This document shows positions 1 to 10,611 of a stretch of DNA of 45,062 bases, one piece after another (position 1 is the first letter of the stretch; every line of letters starts with the position of its first letter). The notes beneath the pieces were generated by a model. That model ran no database searches, was not told the DNA's origin, and saw only the letters and a program-made list of their open reading frames with translations. The DNA lies in IMG/VR virus record IMGVR_UViG_3300048590_000726, positions 1-45,062 of that record, one strand, 5' to 3'. The position numbers were made by a program, and so were the translations under genes. This stretch comes from a virus.

Positions 1-153
1 ATGTGGGGGGGTGGGGTGGTGGGTTCCGCGCCGGGGGTTCGCCGGCGCCCTGCAGGGCGCCCTGCGCGCACCTGGACCGCCCCCCCCCGCGTTGGCCGCT
101 GCGCCCCGGCCGTGCCGGGCGCCCCCTGCCAGGGGGCGCCTTCGTGCGCTGCG
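1..153. repeat. Terminal direct repeat, left copy
   Basis: Bases 1-153 recur at 44910-45062. The first 126 bases are identical; the copies differ at 127 (T against A) and 141 (T against G). The repeat contains a perfect 16-bp palindrome at 45-60 (GCGCCCTGCAGGGCGC). It is either a true direct terminal repeat of the packaged DNA or the overlap left by assembling a circular map; sequence alone cannot decide. The exact-match length near 126 would also fit an assembler k-mer overlap followed by read errors. Confidence 0.85.
118..140. other. GC-rich hairpin inside the terminal repeat
   Basis: GGCGCCCCCT and AGGGGGCGCC form a perfect 10-bp stem around a 3-base loop. In the right-end copy the innermost pair is broken by a single T-to-A change. 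There is no T-run after it, so a role as an intrinsic terminator is doubtful. A structural or packaging role is possible but is inference. Confidence 0.6.
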
Positions 154-988
154 CCGCCCGCAGTTCGACGGTGGCCGGGCTTTCCCTGGTGGACGTCGGC
201 GCCGCCCGCCACGGGCGGACGGCTTGCGCGTCCCCGCCCTGTCCGCAACCTGGCGGTTGCAGACAGTGTTCTCCCTGGCACTGCCTCACTTGAACGTTGT
301 TCTGTTCCAGCCGCATACCGCCCGCGTCCAAGGGTTGTGCCCCCTTGCCAGCATCCCCGGTATAGACATCCCAGGGACTGGATGTTCGAGGGTATCTCTG
401 TCGCCCGTCAGACCGTCGGACCCTCCCCCCGGCGCAACTCGGGGGCGTATGCGATGAACCCTGCGACGGGGATCACAACCGGGGACTGGCCGGTGGCAGA
501 CGTTGTCGGCAGCCTCTGCTCTGCGAGGAAGGCGGGTGCAGGCGCGGCAGAACTCCTTCATCCCGCGCCGGGCCTGGACCCGTCGAACCCTTCCCGGGGC
601 CTGGACGCCCCACGCCCGGCAGGTGGATTCCCGACCAATCGCCACGATTGCTGCCGCCCCCCTGGTCCGGGGCGTCAGGTCGAGGTCTCTGCCCCGAAGA
701 ACCGGGCGGTCCACCTGCTGTGCGCTTCACCGCCCAGCATACCCCTTCACCGCCCCGACGTGCGAGGATCGAACACCCGGGTCGGCGCGCCCTGCCCGGG
801 CGCGGGCGGCGGCGAGCCGCCCTCCACCACTGGACCTGAACGGGCCGCCCACCCCTGCTCCGCCCGTCTGCGGGCGGCGGCGTCCCTGCGCCGCCGGGCC
901 GGGGACTTCTCGCTGCCGTTCATCGGGACTCCGCGCGCTGCCATGCCTACAGCGTAGGATGCGGGCACAGGCAGGAAGGGGGTCGGCG
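154..988. other. Left-end region without a supported gene
   Basis: About 835 bases precede the small terminase gene. All six frames contain long open stretches because of base composition, but none shows the third-position GC bias, ribosome site and family-like sequence seen in the real genes. A TATAGA hexamer at 361-366 could be a -10 box, although the best -35 candidate (TTGTGC, 335-340) is 20 bases away. I found no HNH endonuclease, which often sits here in related phages. The region may hold packaging signals. Confidence 0.5.
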
Positions 989-1459
989 ATGGCGACACGG
1001 CGCCTGGCGGCCGCCGCCGCAGCCATGAGGATGGACGGCGCCTCCGAAGCCGAGACGGGGGCGCTGCTGGGGATGGGTGTGCGGGAAGTTCGCGCCGCCG
1101 TGGAGCAGCATCTCGCCGAGCAGGCCCGCAAAGCCGCCCCCCGCAACCGCGAAGTGCTGCGACGGGTGGAGGACGAGCGGCTGGAGCGGATGATGCTCGC
1201 GGTGTGGCCGCGGGCGCTGGACCCCGACGACCCCGACCAGCTCCCCGCGGTGCGCGCCGCGCTGTCCATCTCCGAGCGTCGTTCCCGCCTGCACGGCCTG
1301 GACGCCCCCGCCGAAGTCGTCGTGCACTCCCCCACCCTCGCCGAGATCGACGCCTGGGTGGCGCAGGTCGCCGGCGGCGGACCCGCCGGCCCCGTCGAGC
1401 CGGACGTGGTCGCGCTGCAGATCGCCGGGCAGGAGCAGGACGTTGCGGCGCAGGCCTGA
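989..1459 (+). CDS. Terminase small subunit / HTH DNA-binding protein
   Basis: A 156-residue protein starting at ATG 989, 8 bases after a GGAAGGGGG ribosome site; this start is preferred over upstream starts that run into the noncoding left end. The N-terminal half is helical, with an HTH-like stretch in which alternating hydrophobics follow 'GASEAETGALLGMGVREV'. The centre carries 'SISERRSRLHGLDAP', a signature I associate with actinophage proteins encoded immediately upstream of the large terminase. The expected role is recognition of the packaging site and loading of the large subunit. Its place directly before the terminase supports the call. It is short for a small terminase and could instead be a regulator with the same fold. 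Confidence 0.65.
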   Translation: MATRRLAAAAAAMRMDGASEAETGALLGMGVREVRAAVEQHLAEQARKAAPRNREVLRRVEDERLERMMLAVWPRALDPDDPDQLPAVRAALSISERRSRLHGLDAPAEVVVHSPTLAEIDAWVAQVAGGGPAGPVEPDVVALQIAGQEQDVAAQA

Positions 1460-1658
1460 ACGTCAGCGCCCGCTGGGGCAGTCCCGCCTGCGCACGCAGG
1501 ACGGGGTGGACCTGACCAGCATCCAGGTGGACGTGCAGTGGGAGTCCCTGCTCGCCCTGCGCCGGGCGGCGTACCTGATCGGCGCCACCCCCCGCGACCT
1601 GGCCTCGCAGCTCCTCGACGAGGCCCTCGAAGGGATCGAGGAGCGCTGTGCCCGATAG
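1443..1658 (+). CDS. Small protein between terminase genes, unknown
   Basis: A 71-residue ORF with a TTG start at 1443, placed 8 bases after GGAG inside the end of the preceding gene; an alternative GTG start at 1507 would give 50 residues. It overlaps the small terminase by 17 bases and the large terminase by 11, the spacing of a translationally coupled operon. The C-terminal half ('ALRRAAYLIGATPRDLASQLLDEAL') looks helical and resembles a ribbon-helix-helix or small DNA-binding protein, but I do not recognise a family. Confidence 0.6.
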   Translation: MRRRPERQRPLGQSRLRTQDGVDLTSIQVDVQWESLLALRRAAYLIGATPRDLASQLLDEALEGIEERCAR

Positions 1659-3018
1659 GACTGCGGCGCCGGACGACGACCTGCACCGCTACCGCTCCTG
1701 GACCCCGCAGGCCCAGGCCCGGGCGCTGGAGCGGCTGCGGGCCGCGGCCAACGACCAGTGGCGGCCCTTCTACTGCCCCGACCCGCACTGCGACGGCGCC
1801 CCCCACGGCGAATGGCCGTTCCGGCACGCCCGCAGCGACCAGCGGCCCCCGCAAGGGTCCGACTGGCTGGTGTGGGCGCTGGCCGGGGGCCGAGGGGCGG
1901 GCAAGACCCGCACCGGGTCGGAGTACACCCACCGGGTCGCCGAGCACATCCCCTGGATCACCATCGTCGCCGCCACCGGCGGCGACCTGCGCGACGTGGT
2001 GGTCGAAGGGGAGTCCGGCCTGCTCGCCACCGCCCCGCCGGGGCGGCGCCCCCAGTTCGAGCCGTCGAAGCGGCGGCTCACCTGGCCGAACGGGGCGCGG
2101 GCGCTGCTGGCCAGCGCGGACGAGCCCGACCGGCTGCGCGGGCCTCAGCACGGCTTCGCGTGGCTGGACGAGGCCGCCCACTACCGCCTGGTGGAGCAGG
2201 TCTGGTCGAACCTGAAGTTCGGGCTGCGCCTGGGGCGCCGCCCGCACGTCCTGCTCACCACCACCCCCAAGCCGACGGCGTGGATGAAGAAGGTGCTCGC
2301 CGACCCCACCACGGTGGTGTCCAGGGCTTCGACGTACGCGAACCTGGACAACCTCGCCCCCACGTTCGCCCAGGAGGTGCTGCGGGAGTTCGAAGGCACC
2401 CGGCTGGGCCGGCAGGAGCTGCACGCGGAGATGCTCACCGACGTGGAAGGCTCCTTGTGGACGTGGGAGCTGGTGGAGGCGTGCCGGGTCGAGCCGGAAG
2501 CGGTGCCGCAGGACTTCGACCGGGTGGTGGTGGCGGTGGACCCGGCGGGCAGCACCGCCGGGGACGAGACGGGCATCGTGGTGGCCGGGACCGCCGGCGG
2601 CACGGTGTACGTCCTGGCCGACCGCAGCGGGAAGTACACCCCGCACGGCTGGTCGGTGGCGGTGCGGGAGGCGTGCGATGCGTACTCCGCCGACGCGGTG
2701 GTGGCCGAGACGAACTTCGGCGGCGACCTCGTGGTGGCGAACCTGCGCGCCTCCGGGGTGGGTGCGCGGGTGCTGAAGGTGCATGCGCGGCGCGGCAAGG
2801 CGCTGCGCGCGGAGCCGGTGGTGGGCCTGTTCGAGCAGCGCCGGTGCCTGCTCGCCGGCATGTTCCCCCGCCTGGAGGACCAGTTGACCACCTGGGTGCC
2901 CGGGGACGCCTCCCCCGACCGGCTCGACGCGATGGTGTACGCGGTGACCGCGGTGGGGCGCACGGGCCGGCCCGCGCAGCTCGCCTCCCCGCTGCGGCTG
3001 GTGCCTAGAACAGCTTGA
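1648..3018 (+). CDS. terL: Terminase large subunit (packaging ATPase and nuclease)
   Basis: A 456-residue protein with a GTG start at 1648 behind GAGGAG. The ATPase domain shows Walker A GGRGAGKT (80-87), Walker B AWLDEAA (171-177) and the coupling motif TTTPKP (204-209). The C-terminal RNase H-like nuclease domain has its expected acidic residues in VAVDPAGS (D298), VVAETNFGG (E354) and PDRLDAMV (D427). It drives ATP-dependent DNA translocation into the prohead through the portal and cuts the concatemer. Length is normal for the Terminase_6 type. Its 3' end overlaps the convergent membrane gene by 14 bases. Function is secure; the packaging strategy (cos, headful or terminal repeat) is not visible from it. 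Confidence 0.96.
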   Translation: MPDRTAAPDDDLHRYRSWTPQAQARALERLRAAANDQWRPFYCPDPHCDGAPHGEWPFRHARSDQRPPQGSDWLVWALAGGRGAGKTRTGSEYTHRVAEHIPWITIVAATGGDLRDVVVEGESGLLATAPPGRRPQFEPSKRRLTWPNGARALLASADEPDRLRGPQHGFAWLDEAAHYRLVEQVWSNLKFGLRLGRRPHVLLTTTPKPTAWMKKVLADPTTVVSRASTYANLDNLAPTFAQEVLREFEGTRLGRQELHAEMLTDVEGSLWTWELVEACRVEPEAVPQDFDRVVVAVDPAGSTAGDETGIVVAGTAGGTVYVLADRSGKYTPHGWSVAVREACDAYSADAVVAETNFGGDLVVANLRASGVGARVLKVHARRGKALRAEPVVGLFEQRRCLLAGMFPRLEDQLTTWVPGDASPDRLDAMVYAVTAVGRTGRPAQLASPLRLVPRTA

Positions 3019-3244
3019 AGATCGCGTCGAACATCTCGATGGTGCCGTACAGGGCGCTCTCCCCCATCCCGGCCAGGGAGCCCTGCATCTTCAGCGGCCC
3101 GTCCAGGGCCAGGCAGATCAGGTACCCGCACAGGACGAGCAGCAGCACCGACAGGGCCACTGCGAGTGCGGACAGGAAGAACATGGACTTGAAGAAGAAC
3201 TCGACCACCAGGGACACCCTCTCGTTTCTGAACATGTAGAACAT
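3005..3244 (-). CDS. Single-pass membrane protein on the opposite strand
   Basis: About 79 residues from the ATG at 3244; another in-frame ATG at 3286 would add 14 residues, and neither has a strong ribosome site. It contains one long hydrophobic segment, from FFLSALAVALSVLLLVLCG to LICLAL, followed by a soluble tail ending in DAIFKLF. Third positions are almost all G or C, which argues that it is a real gene even though it is the only minus-strand gene in the late region. Its 3' end runs 14 bases into the large terminase. The gene to the right diverges from the same 45-base gap, whose minus strand carries TACACT as a possible -10 box. Function unknown. Confidence 0.65.
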   Translation of the reverse strand: MFYMFRNERVSLVVEFFFKSMFFLSALAVALSVLLLVLCGYLICLALDGPLKMQGSLAGMGESALYGTIEMFDAIFKLF

Positions 3245-3289
3245 CCAGCATATCAGCCCCGGCAGGTCCGGGAGTGTACCCTCCATCAC

Positions 3290-3637
3290 ATGAGCAGCGG
3301 CACCGGGATGTTCGGACAGGAATGGCCCGTCCTGCTCGCCGCGTCGCTGCTCGCCGCCCTCGCCGTCGCCCGCGCCGCGCGCCTGGTCGCCGAAGACGAC
3401 TGGCCCCCCTCCCAATGGCTGCGCGACCGCTGGATCGCCGCCCTCAACGGCACCGGCTGGGACGCCCTGGTGCTGTGCACCTTCTGCGTCTCCCCCTACC
3501 TCGCGGCGGCCGACCTCGCCTGGGCCGTCCTGTCCGACCTGCACTGGGCCTGGTGGCTCGTCAACGCCTGGGCGGCGCTGTCCTACACCGCAGCGATCAT
3601 CACCGCCCGCGACCTGCCGCCGGGCAGCCGGGAATAG
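3290..3637 (+). CDS. DUF1360-like membrane protein
   Basis: A 115-residue protein starting at ATG 3290. It has an N-terminal hydrophobic helix (LLAASLLAALAVARAARLVA), a conserved-looking 'EDDWPPSQWLRDRW' segment, a CxxC in 'LCTFCVSPYLAA', and a C-terminal hydrophobic region. This layout (membrane helix, acidic/Trp segment, Cys pair) matches small DUF1360-type proteins encoded near the terminase in many actinophages. The role is not established. It ends 16 bases before the portal gene, so it probably belongs to the late operon. Confidence 0.65.
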   Translation: MSSGTGMFGQEWPVLLAASLLAALAVARAARLVAEDDWPPSQWLRDRWIAALNGTGWDALVLCTFCVSPYLAAADLAWAVLSDLHWAWWLVNAWAALSYTAAIITARDLPPGSRE

Positions 3638-3653
3638 GGAGAGGGGCACACCG

Positions 3654-5416
3654 TTGGCCCGACCACGCACCGCCCCGGCGCCGCCGCCGCCGAACGGCTT
3701 CGTCGCCTCCGCCGCCCTGCTGCCCGCCGCCCACCCCGGCACCGTGTCCAGCGCCGCCGACTGGATGGAGCACGCCTGGCGGTACCACGACACCGTCGCC
3801 GAACTGCGCTACGTCGCCAACTGGGTCGGCAACATGATGTCCCGCGCCGTCCTGGTCCTCATGAAGCTCGAAGGCGACGCCCACATCCCCATCACCGAAG
3901 GCCCCGCCGCACAGACCCTGGAGGCCTACTTCGGCGGACGGCAGGGCCAGGAGCAGATGCTCCGTGCCACCGGGATCAACCTCACCATCACCGGGGAGCT
4001 GTACCACGCCGCCGTCAGCACCCCCGACGGCGGCGAGCAGTGGTACGTCCTGCCCAGCGGCGCCGTCCAGCAGGACCGCAGCAAGAAGCTGCACGCCCGC
4101 ATCGGCAGCCGCCGCCTGGCCCTGCAGCAGCAGGACATGGTCATCCGGGTCTGGACCGCGCACCCCCGCAACGCCGACGAGGCCGACTCCCCCGTCCGCT
4201 CCAACCTGTCCAACCTCGAAGAGGTGCGCCGCACCACCGAGCACGTCGCCGCCCAGCTCGACTCCCGCCTCGCCGGCGCCGGGGTGCTGCTGCTGCCCTC
4301 CGAGATCCAGTTCGCCGCCGCCCCCGGCACCGACGCCCAGGCCAACCAGGCCGACGCCTTCATGCAGGTGCTCGGCGAAGCCATGACCACCCCCATCAAG
4401 GACCGCTCCAGCGCCGCCGCCGTGGTCCCTCTGGTCGTCACCGCACCCGGGGAGCACCTCGACAAGGTGCAGCACATCACCTTCTGGACCGGCCTGGACG
4501 CCTCCGTCCTGACCATGCGGGACAACGCCGTCCGGCGCCTGGCGATGGGCATGGACACCCCCCCCGAAGTCATGCTCGGCACCCAGGACGCGAGCCACTG
4601 GAACGGCTGGCTCGCCGACGAGGCCAGCATCAAGAGCCACCTGGAGCCCCGCCTCGGCGTCGTCGCCCACGCCATCACCACCGGCTACCTGCGCCCCGCC
4701 CTGGAAGGGGTCGTGGACGACCCCCAGCAGTACATGGTGATGGCGGACACCAGCGCCATCCGGCTGCGCCCCAACCGCTCCAACGAGGCCCTGGAGCTGT
4801 ACGACCGCGGCGAGATCGGCGGCGACCCGCTGCGCCGGGAGACGGGGTTCGACCCCAACGACGCCCCCGACCAGCAGGAGTTCGCCCGCTGGCTCCTGCG
4901 CCGCGTCGCCACCGGCTCCACCAGTCCCGAGCAGACCACCGCCGCCCTGCGCAGGCTCGGCGCCGACCTGGGCATCACCGCCCCCGCAGACAGCAACACC
5001 GCCCCCGGCGACGACCGCCGCCTCGACACCCGCCGCAGGGCCGTGGACGCCCGCGCCCCCGACATGGAGCGCTCGGTGCAGGAGAAGCAGCAGCGCGACG
5101 GCCTCGTCGCCGCCTGCGAAGGGCTCGTCCTGCGCGCCCTGGAACGCTCCGGCAACCGTCTGTGCGACGCCCGCGCCCGCGCCGAAGGGCTCGGCGCGGT
5201 GGACCCCCACGAACGGCACCTGCACGCCTCCGGCAACCCCGACAAGCTCCTCGACAACGCCTGGAGCACCGCCCCCGTCGTGCTCGCCGGGCGCAGCGAG
5301 CGCCCCGAAGCGGTGGTCGCGGTCCTGGACCAGTACGTCCGCGGCCTGCTCACCAGCCGCACCCCGCACAGCAGGGCCGCCCTGGTGGCATGCCTGGCCC
5401 GGCTGGCGGAGGCGGC

Positions 5417-5420
<4 letters not shown>
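3654..5420 (+). CDS. Portal protein
   Basis: A 588-residue protein starting at TTG 3654 after GGGAGAGGGG. Size, position right after the terminase and sequence features fit an actinophage portal: a 'YVANWVGNMMSRAVL' clip-proximal segment near residue 50, a central 'NAVRRLAMGMDTPPEVMLG' and 'WNGWLADEASIKSHLEPRL' characteristic of these portals, and a divergent charged C-terminus. Twelve copies would form the channel at the unique capsid vertex that docks the terminase and later the connectors. Its TGA overlaps the ATG of the next gene, indicating coupled translation. The C-terminal 130 residues are the least conserved-looking part. Confidence 0.93.
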
Positions 5421-7909
<2,489 letters not shown>

Positions 7910-7911
7910 CC

Positions 7912-8055
7912 ATCGGATGCAACTGCGGCGGGAAGCCCCGCCGGGAGTACGAGCACATCTCCCCGTCCGGGACGGTGACCGTCGTGAGCAGTCAGAGCGC
8001 CGCGATGGTCCTGGTCCGCAGGGAGGGGGGGACATGGCGGATCAAGGCCGGTTGA
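7912..8055 (+). CDS. Small CxC-G protein of the head region, possible ATC start
   Basis: An open frame of 47 codons beginning 'GCNCGGKPRREYEHIS' and ending 'GTWRIKAG'. A near-perfect ribosome site, GGAAGGAGGG, lies 8 bases before an ATC codon at 7912, yet no ATG, GTG or TTG exists in frame at that point. The 'CNCGG(K)' opening resembles the N-terminus of small proteins encoded just before the capsid gene in other actinophages, where an ATG precedes it. Either ATC is the initiation codon, the protein is made by frameshift from the preceding gene, or the start has mutated. Confidence 0.55.
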   Translation: MGCNCGGKPRREYEHISPSGTVTVVSSQSAAMVLVRREGGTWRIKAG

Positions 8056-8167
8056 CTGCGCAGTGTAACGTCTGAACCAAGATCGGGCGCACCGCTGTAA
8101 CGCTGCACCCGGCCCCTCGGAGCGGGGAACAAGGAACCATCCCGCAGAACCGCCGAGGAGGCGCACG

Positions 8168-9778
8168 ATGGACGACATCGCAGACCTGAGCGTCGAGCAG
8201 GTCGAGGCCCTGATCGCTGAGCACACCCAGGCGTTCTCCGCGCTGAACCTGACCGAGGAGTCCGCAGAGGACGACATCGTGCGCGGCGAGGAGCTCGCAG
8301 CGAACGTCCAGGCCCTGCGCACGGCCCTGCAGGAGCGCGCCGATGCCGCGCAGCGGCGCGCCGACCGCTTCACCGCCCTGCAGGAGCAGTTCGCCGCCCC
8401 GGAGCCGGTCGTGGAGCCGGCCGAGCCGGTCGTGGAGCCGGTCGTGGCCGCCGAAGCCCCCCCGCTGGCTGCCGCCGCCCTGCCGTCCCCCGCCCGCCGC
8501 GCCGCCGCCCGCGCGCCCGAGGTCGCCGTCCCCGTCCGCCGCGCGGCGGTCCTGACCGCCGCCGCCGACGTGCCCGGCATGCCCAACGGGGCTCCCCTGG
8601 ACGACCTGACCCGGGTCGGGGAGGCGCTGCTGTCCCGGATGCGCGGCATGCCGACGCACCGCATGCCCGAGACCCGGCTCCGCTTCGGCGCCGCGGTCCT
8701 GAGCCGCGGCACCTTCAGCGACACCCTCATCCAGGGCCGCACCGACGACTACGGCCTGATCCAGCAGGCCGGGCGGGAGTCCCGCCTCGACGCCGGCAGC
8801 CTCGTCGCCTCCGGCGGCTGGTGCGCCCCGTCCGAGACCCTGTACGACCTGTGCCAGTACGAGACGCTGGAAGGGCTCCTGGATGTGCCCGAGGTCCAGG
8901 TGAACCGCGGCGGCATCCGCTACACCTCCGGCCCGGACTTCTCCGACATCTACAACGGCTGCGGCTTCCACCTCACCGAAGCCCAGGTGATCTCCGGCAC
9001 CGCCAAGAACTGCTGCGAGGTGGACTGCCCCACCTTCGAGGATGTCCGCCTCGACGCGGTCGGGGTGTGCGTGAAGGCCCCGCTGCTCACCAACGCGGCC
9101 TACCCCGAACTGGTGCGGCGCTACATCGAAGGCGCCCTCGTCGCGCACCAGCACAAGGTGTCCGGCTCGATCATCGCCAACATCATCGCCGCCGGCGGCG
9201 CCCCCATCGCGGTCCCCGACAACGGCACCCTGCTGTTCAACCTGGACCACCTGGAGTGGCAGGCCACCGCGATGCGGTACGCCTACCGCCTCGGGGTGAA
9301 CGCCAGCATCGAGGTGGTCCTGCCGGTGTGGGCGCGGACCCTGCTCCGCGCAGAGCTGGGCCGCCGCAACGGTGTCGCGCTGCAGTCGGTGTCCGACGCC
9401 GAGATCGCCCAGTGGTTCTCGGTGCGCAACCTCGCCCCGCAGTTCGTGTACAACCTGCAGGACTTGACCTCGTTCCCTGCGGCGCAGGCCGTGCCCACCA
9501 GCCTGCGGGTCGCGATGTACCCGGCCGGCTCCTGGGTCAAGGGCGTCGCGGACGTGATCAACCTGGACGCGGTGTACGACTCGGCGAGCCTGCAGCAGAA
9601 CATGTTCACCGCGATCTTCGTGGAGGAGGGCGTCCTGTCGGTGCAGCGGTGCCTGGGCACCTCGGTGCTGGACATCCCCGTCTGCGTCAGCGGGCAGACC
9701 GCTGCGGCGATCCTGGACGCCTGCATGGGCACCGCCCCTGCAGCTGCGGCCGCCTCCACCCGGTCGTCCGCCAAGTAG
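8168..9778 (+). CDS. Major capsid protein with N-terminal scaffold-like domain
   Basis: A 536-residue protein starting at ATG 8168 after GAGGAGG. Residues 1-75 are acidic and coiled-coil-like (delta or scaffold domain), followed by a Pro/Ala/Val-rich linker (PEPVVEPAEPVVEPVV) that is likely cleaved. From about residue 140 a HK97-type capsid core follows; 'RESRLDAGSLVASGGWCAPSETLYDLC' is a characteristic actinophage capsid region. Eight cysteines occur between residues 218 and 300, which may allow disulfide stabilisation. A 112-base gap precedes the gene and a terminator-like hairpin follows it, consistent with strong, partly independent expression. TTGACT at 8052-8057 is a possible -35 box, but the -10 is unclear. 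Confidence 0.93.
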   Translation: MDDIADLSVEQVEALIAEHTQAFSALNLTEESAEDDIVRGEELAANVQALRTALQERADAAQRRADRFTALQEQFAAPEPVVEPAEPVVEPVVAAEAPPLAAAALPSPARRAAARAPEVAVPVRRAAVLTAAADVPGMPNGAPLDDLTRVGEALLSRMRGMPTHRMPETRLRFGAAVLSRGTFSDTLIQGRTDDYGLIQQAGRESRLDAGSLVASGGWCAPSETLYDLCQYETLEGLLDVPEVQVNRGGIRYTSGPDFSDIYNGCGFHLTEAQVISGTAKNCCEVDCPTFEDVRLDAVGVCVKAPLLTNAAYPELVRRYIEGALVAHQHKVSGSIIANIIAAGGAPIAVPDNGTLLFNLDHLEWQATAMRYAYRLGVNASIEVVLPVWARTLLRAELGRRNGVALQSVSDAEIAQWFSVRNLAPQFVYNLQDLTSFPAAQAVPTSLRVAMYPAGSWVKGVADVINLDAVYDSASLQQNMFTAIFVEEGVLSVQRCLGTSVLDIPVCVSGQTAAAILDACMGTAPAAAAASTRSSAK

Positions 9779-9784
9779 CCGCCT

Positions 9785-9821
9785 CCCGGGCGGGCGGGCC
9801 ACCCTCTCCCGCCCGCCCGGG
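9785..9821 (+). terminator. GC hairpin after the capsid gene
   Basis: CCCGGGCGGGCGGG and CCCGCCCGCCCGGG form a perfect 14-bp stem with a 9-base loop, starting 6 bases after the capsid stop. No T-run follows, as is common for hairpins in high-GC actinobacteria. It may act as a partial terminator or protect the capsid transcript 3' end. Confidence 0.6.
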
Positions 9822-9854
9822 GGGCTTCCGCCCGACGTGAACGGAAGGTGGGGC

Positions 9855-10592
9855 ATGGGAACCATCGACAATGCAGCGGCCTGGTGGCCGCTGGGGGCGC
9901 CGGAGCCCCCCGCCGGCGGCCTGTTCGACGTGGTCCCGCTGGTGCAGCCGGGCGACCCGCACGTCTTCCTCGGCGCGCAGCACTGGTCGAACCGCTGCAC
10001 CCCCGGCGGGGTGTGGCTGGACATGTGCGACCCGCAGACCGCCAAGACGTTCCGCGCCCCCGAACTGGTGCAGGGGTACCCGTTCGCGGTGTACGACGGG
10101 ATGGAGTGCACCATCGGCGCCAGCGCCGACGACCTCGCCGGGATGCTGCTCGACACGTTCGCCGTGAAGGCCGAGGCCGTCGCGGAGGCGCGCCTGCAGG
10201 ACGCGCTGGCCCCTGCCCCTGCGGCCACCAGCCTGCCTGCCGCCGTGGCGGACCTGGAGGTGCTGCTCGCGGCAGGCTACGCGGGGCGGGGCCTGCTGCA
10301 CATGGACCGCGGCACCGCCGTGCACGCCTTCATGGAGAACCTCCTGGTCCCGTCGTCGGACGGCGCCGGGGTCCGCACCATCAACGGCACCCCCGTGGTG
10401 CTGGGCCGCGGCTACACCGCCGCCCCCGGCGGCTTCTTCACCGCCGCCACGGGGCAGGTCGTCGCCCTGGCCGGCCCGGTGCAGCAGGTCCGCACCCCGA
10501 TCACCGGCACCGAGCCGGGGCGGGTGCTGGTGGAGCAGCAGTTCGTCCTGCTCGTGGAGTGCGTCGCGACATCCGTCGAAGGTCCGCTGTGA
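9855..10592 (+). CDS. Conserved actinophage virion protein downstream of capsid
   Basis: A 245-residue protein. ATG 9855 is chosen over the in-frame GTG at 9837 because GGAAGGTGGGG lies just before it. The layout matches a family encoded right after the capsid gene in many actinophages: an N-terminal loop region with 'GGVWLDMC', a central helical part ('VADLEVLLAAGYAGRGLLHM'), then 'VVLGRGYTAAPG' and 'ATGQVVALAGPV' beta segments, ending near 'LLVECVATS'. It is probably a structural head or decoration/connector protein; I cannot assign the exact role. Confidence 0.65.
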   Translation: MGTIDNAAAWWPLGAPEPPAGGLFDVVPLVQPGDPHVFLGAQHWSNRCTPGGVWLDMCDPQTAKTFRAPELVQGYPFAVYDGMECTIGASADDLAGMLLDTFAVKAEAVAEARLQDALAPAPAATSLPAAVADLEVLLAAGYAGRGLLHMDRGTAVHAFMENLLVPSSDGAGVRTINGTPVVLGRGYTAAPGGFFTAATGQVVALAGPVQQVRTPITGTEPGRVLVEQQFVLLVECVATSVEGPL

Positions 10593-10611
10593 ACAGCCGA
10601 GGAGGCATCCG

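Noticed and set aside
292-302. GAAC-GTT-GTTC, resembling an actinobacterial SOS box
   Set aside because: The spacer is three bases instead of four and no damage-response gene follows.
765-840. Minus-strand tRNA-like T-arm (GTTCGATCC)
   Set aside because: The T stem pairs at only three of five positions and no acceptor or anticodon arm can be completed.
1-957. Long open frames across the left end on both strands
   Set aside because: They lack ribosome sites, third-position bias and recognisable sequence, and overlap each other; typical of high GC content.
727-2784. 685-residue minus-strand open frame opposite the terminase
   Set aside because: Mirror image of the real gene; composition of Arg, Pro, Gly and His typical of antisense shadows.
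8052-8080. Promoter before the capsid gene (TTGACT)
   Set aside because: No acceptable -10 box at 16-19 bases; noted in the capsid entry only as a possible -35 element.
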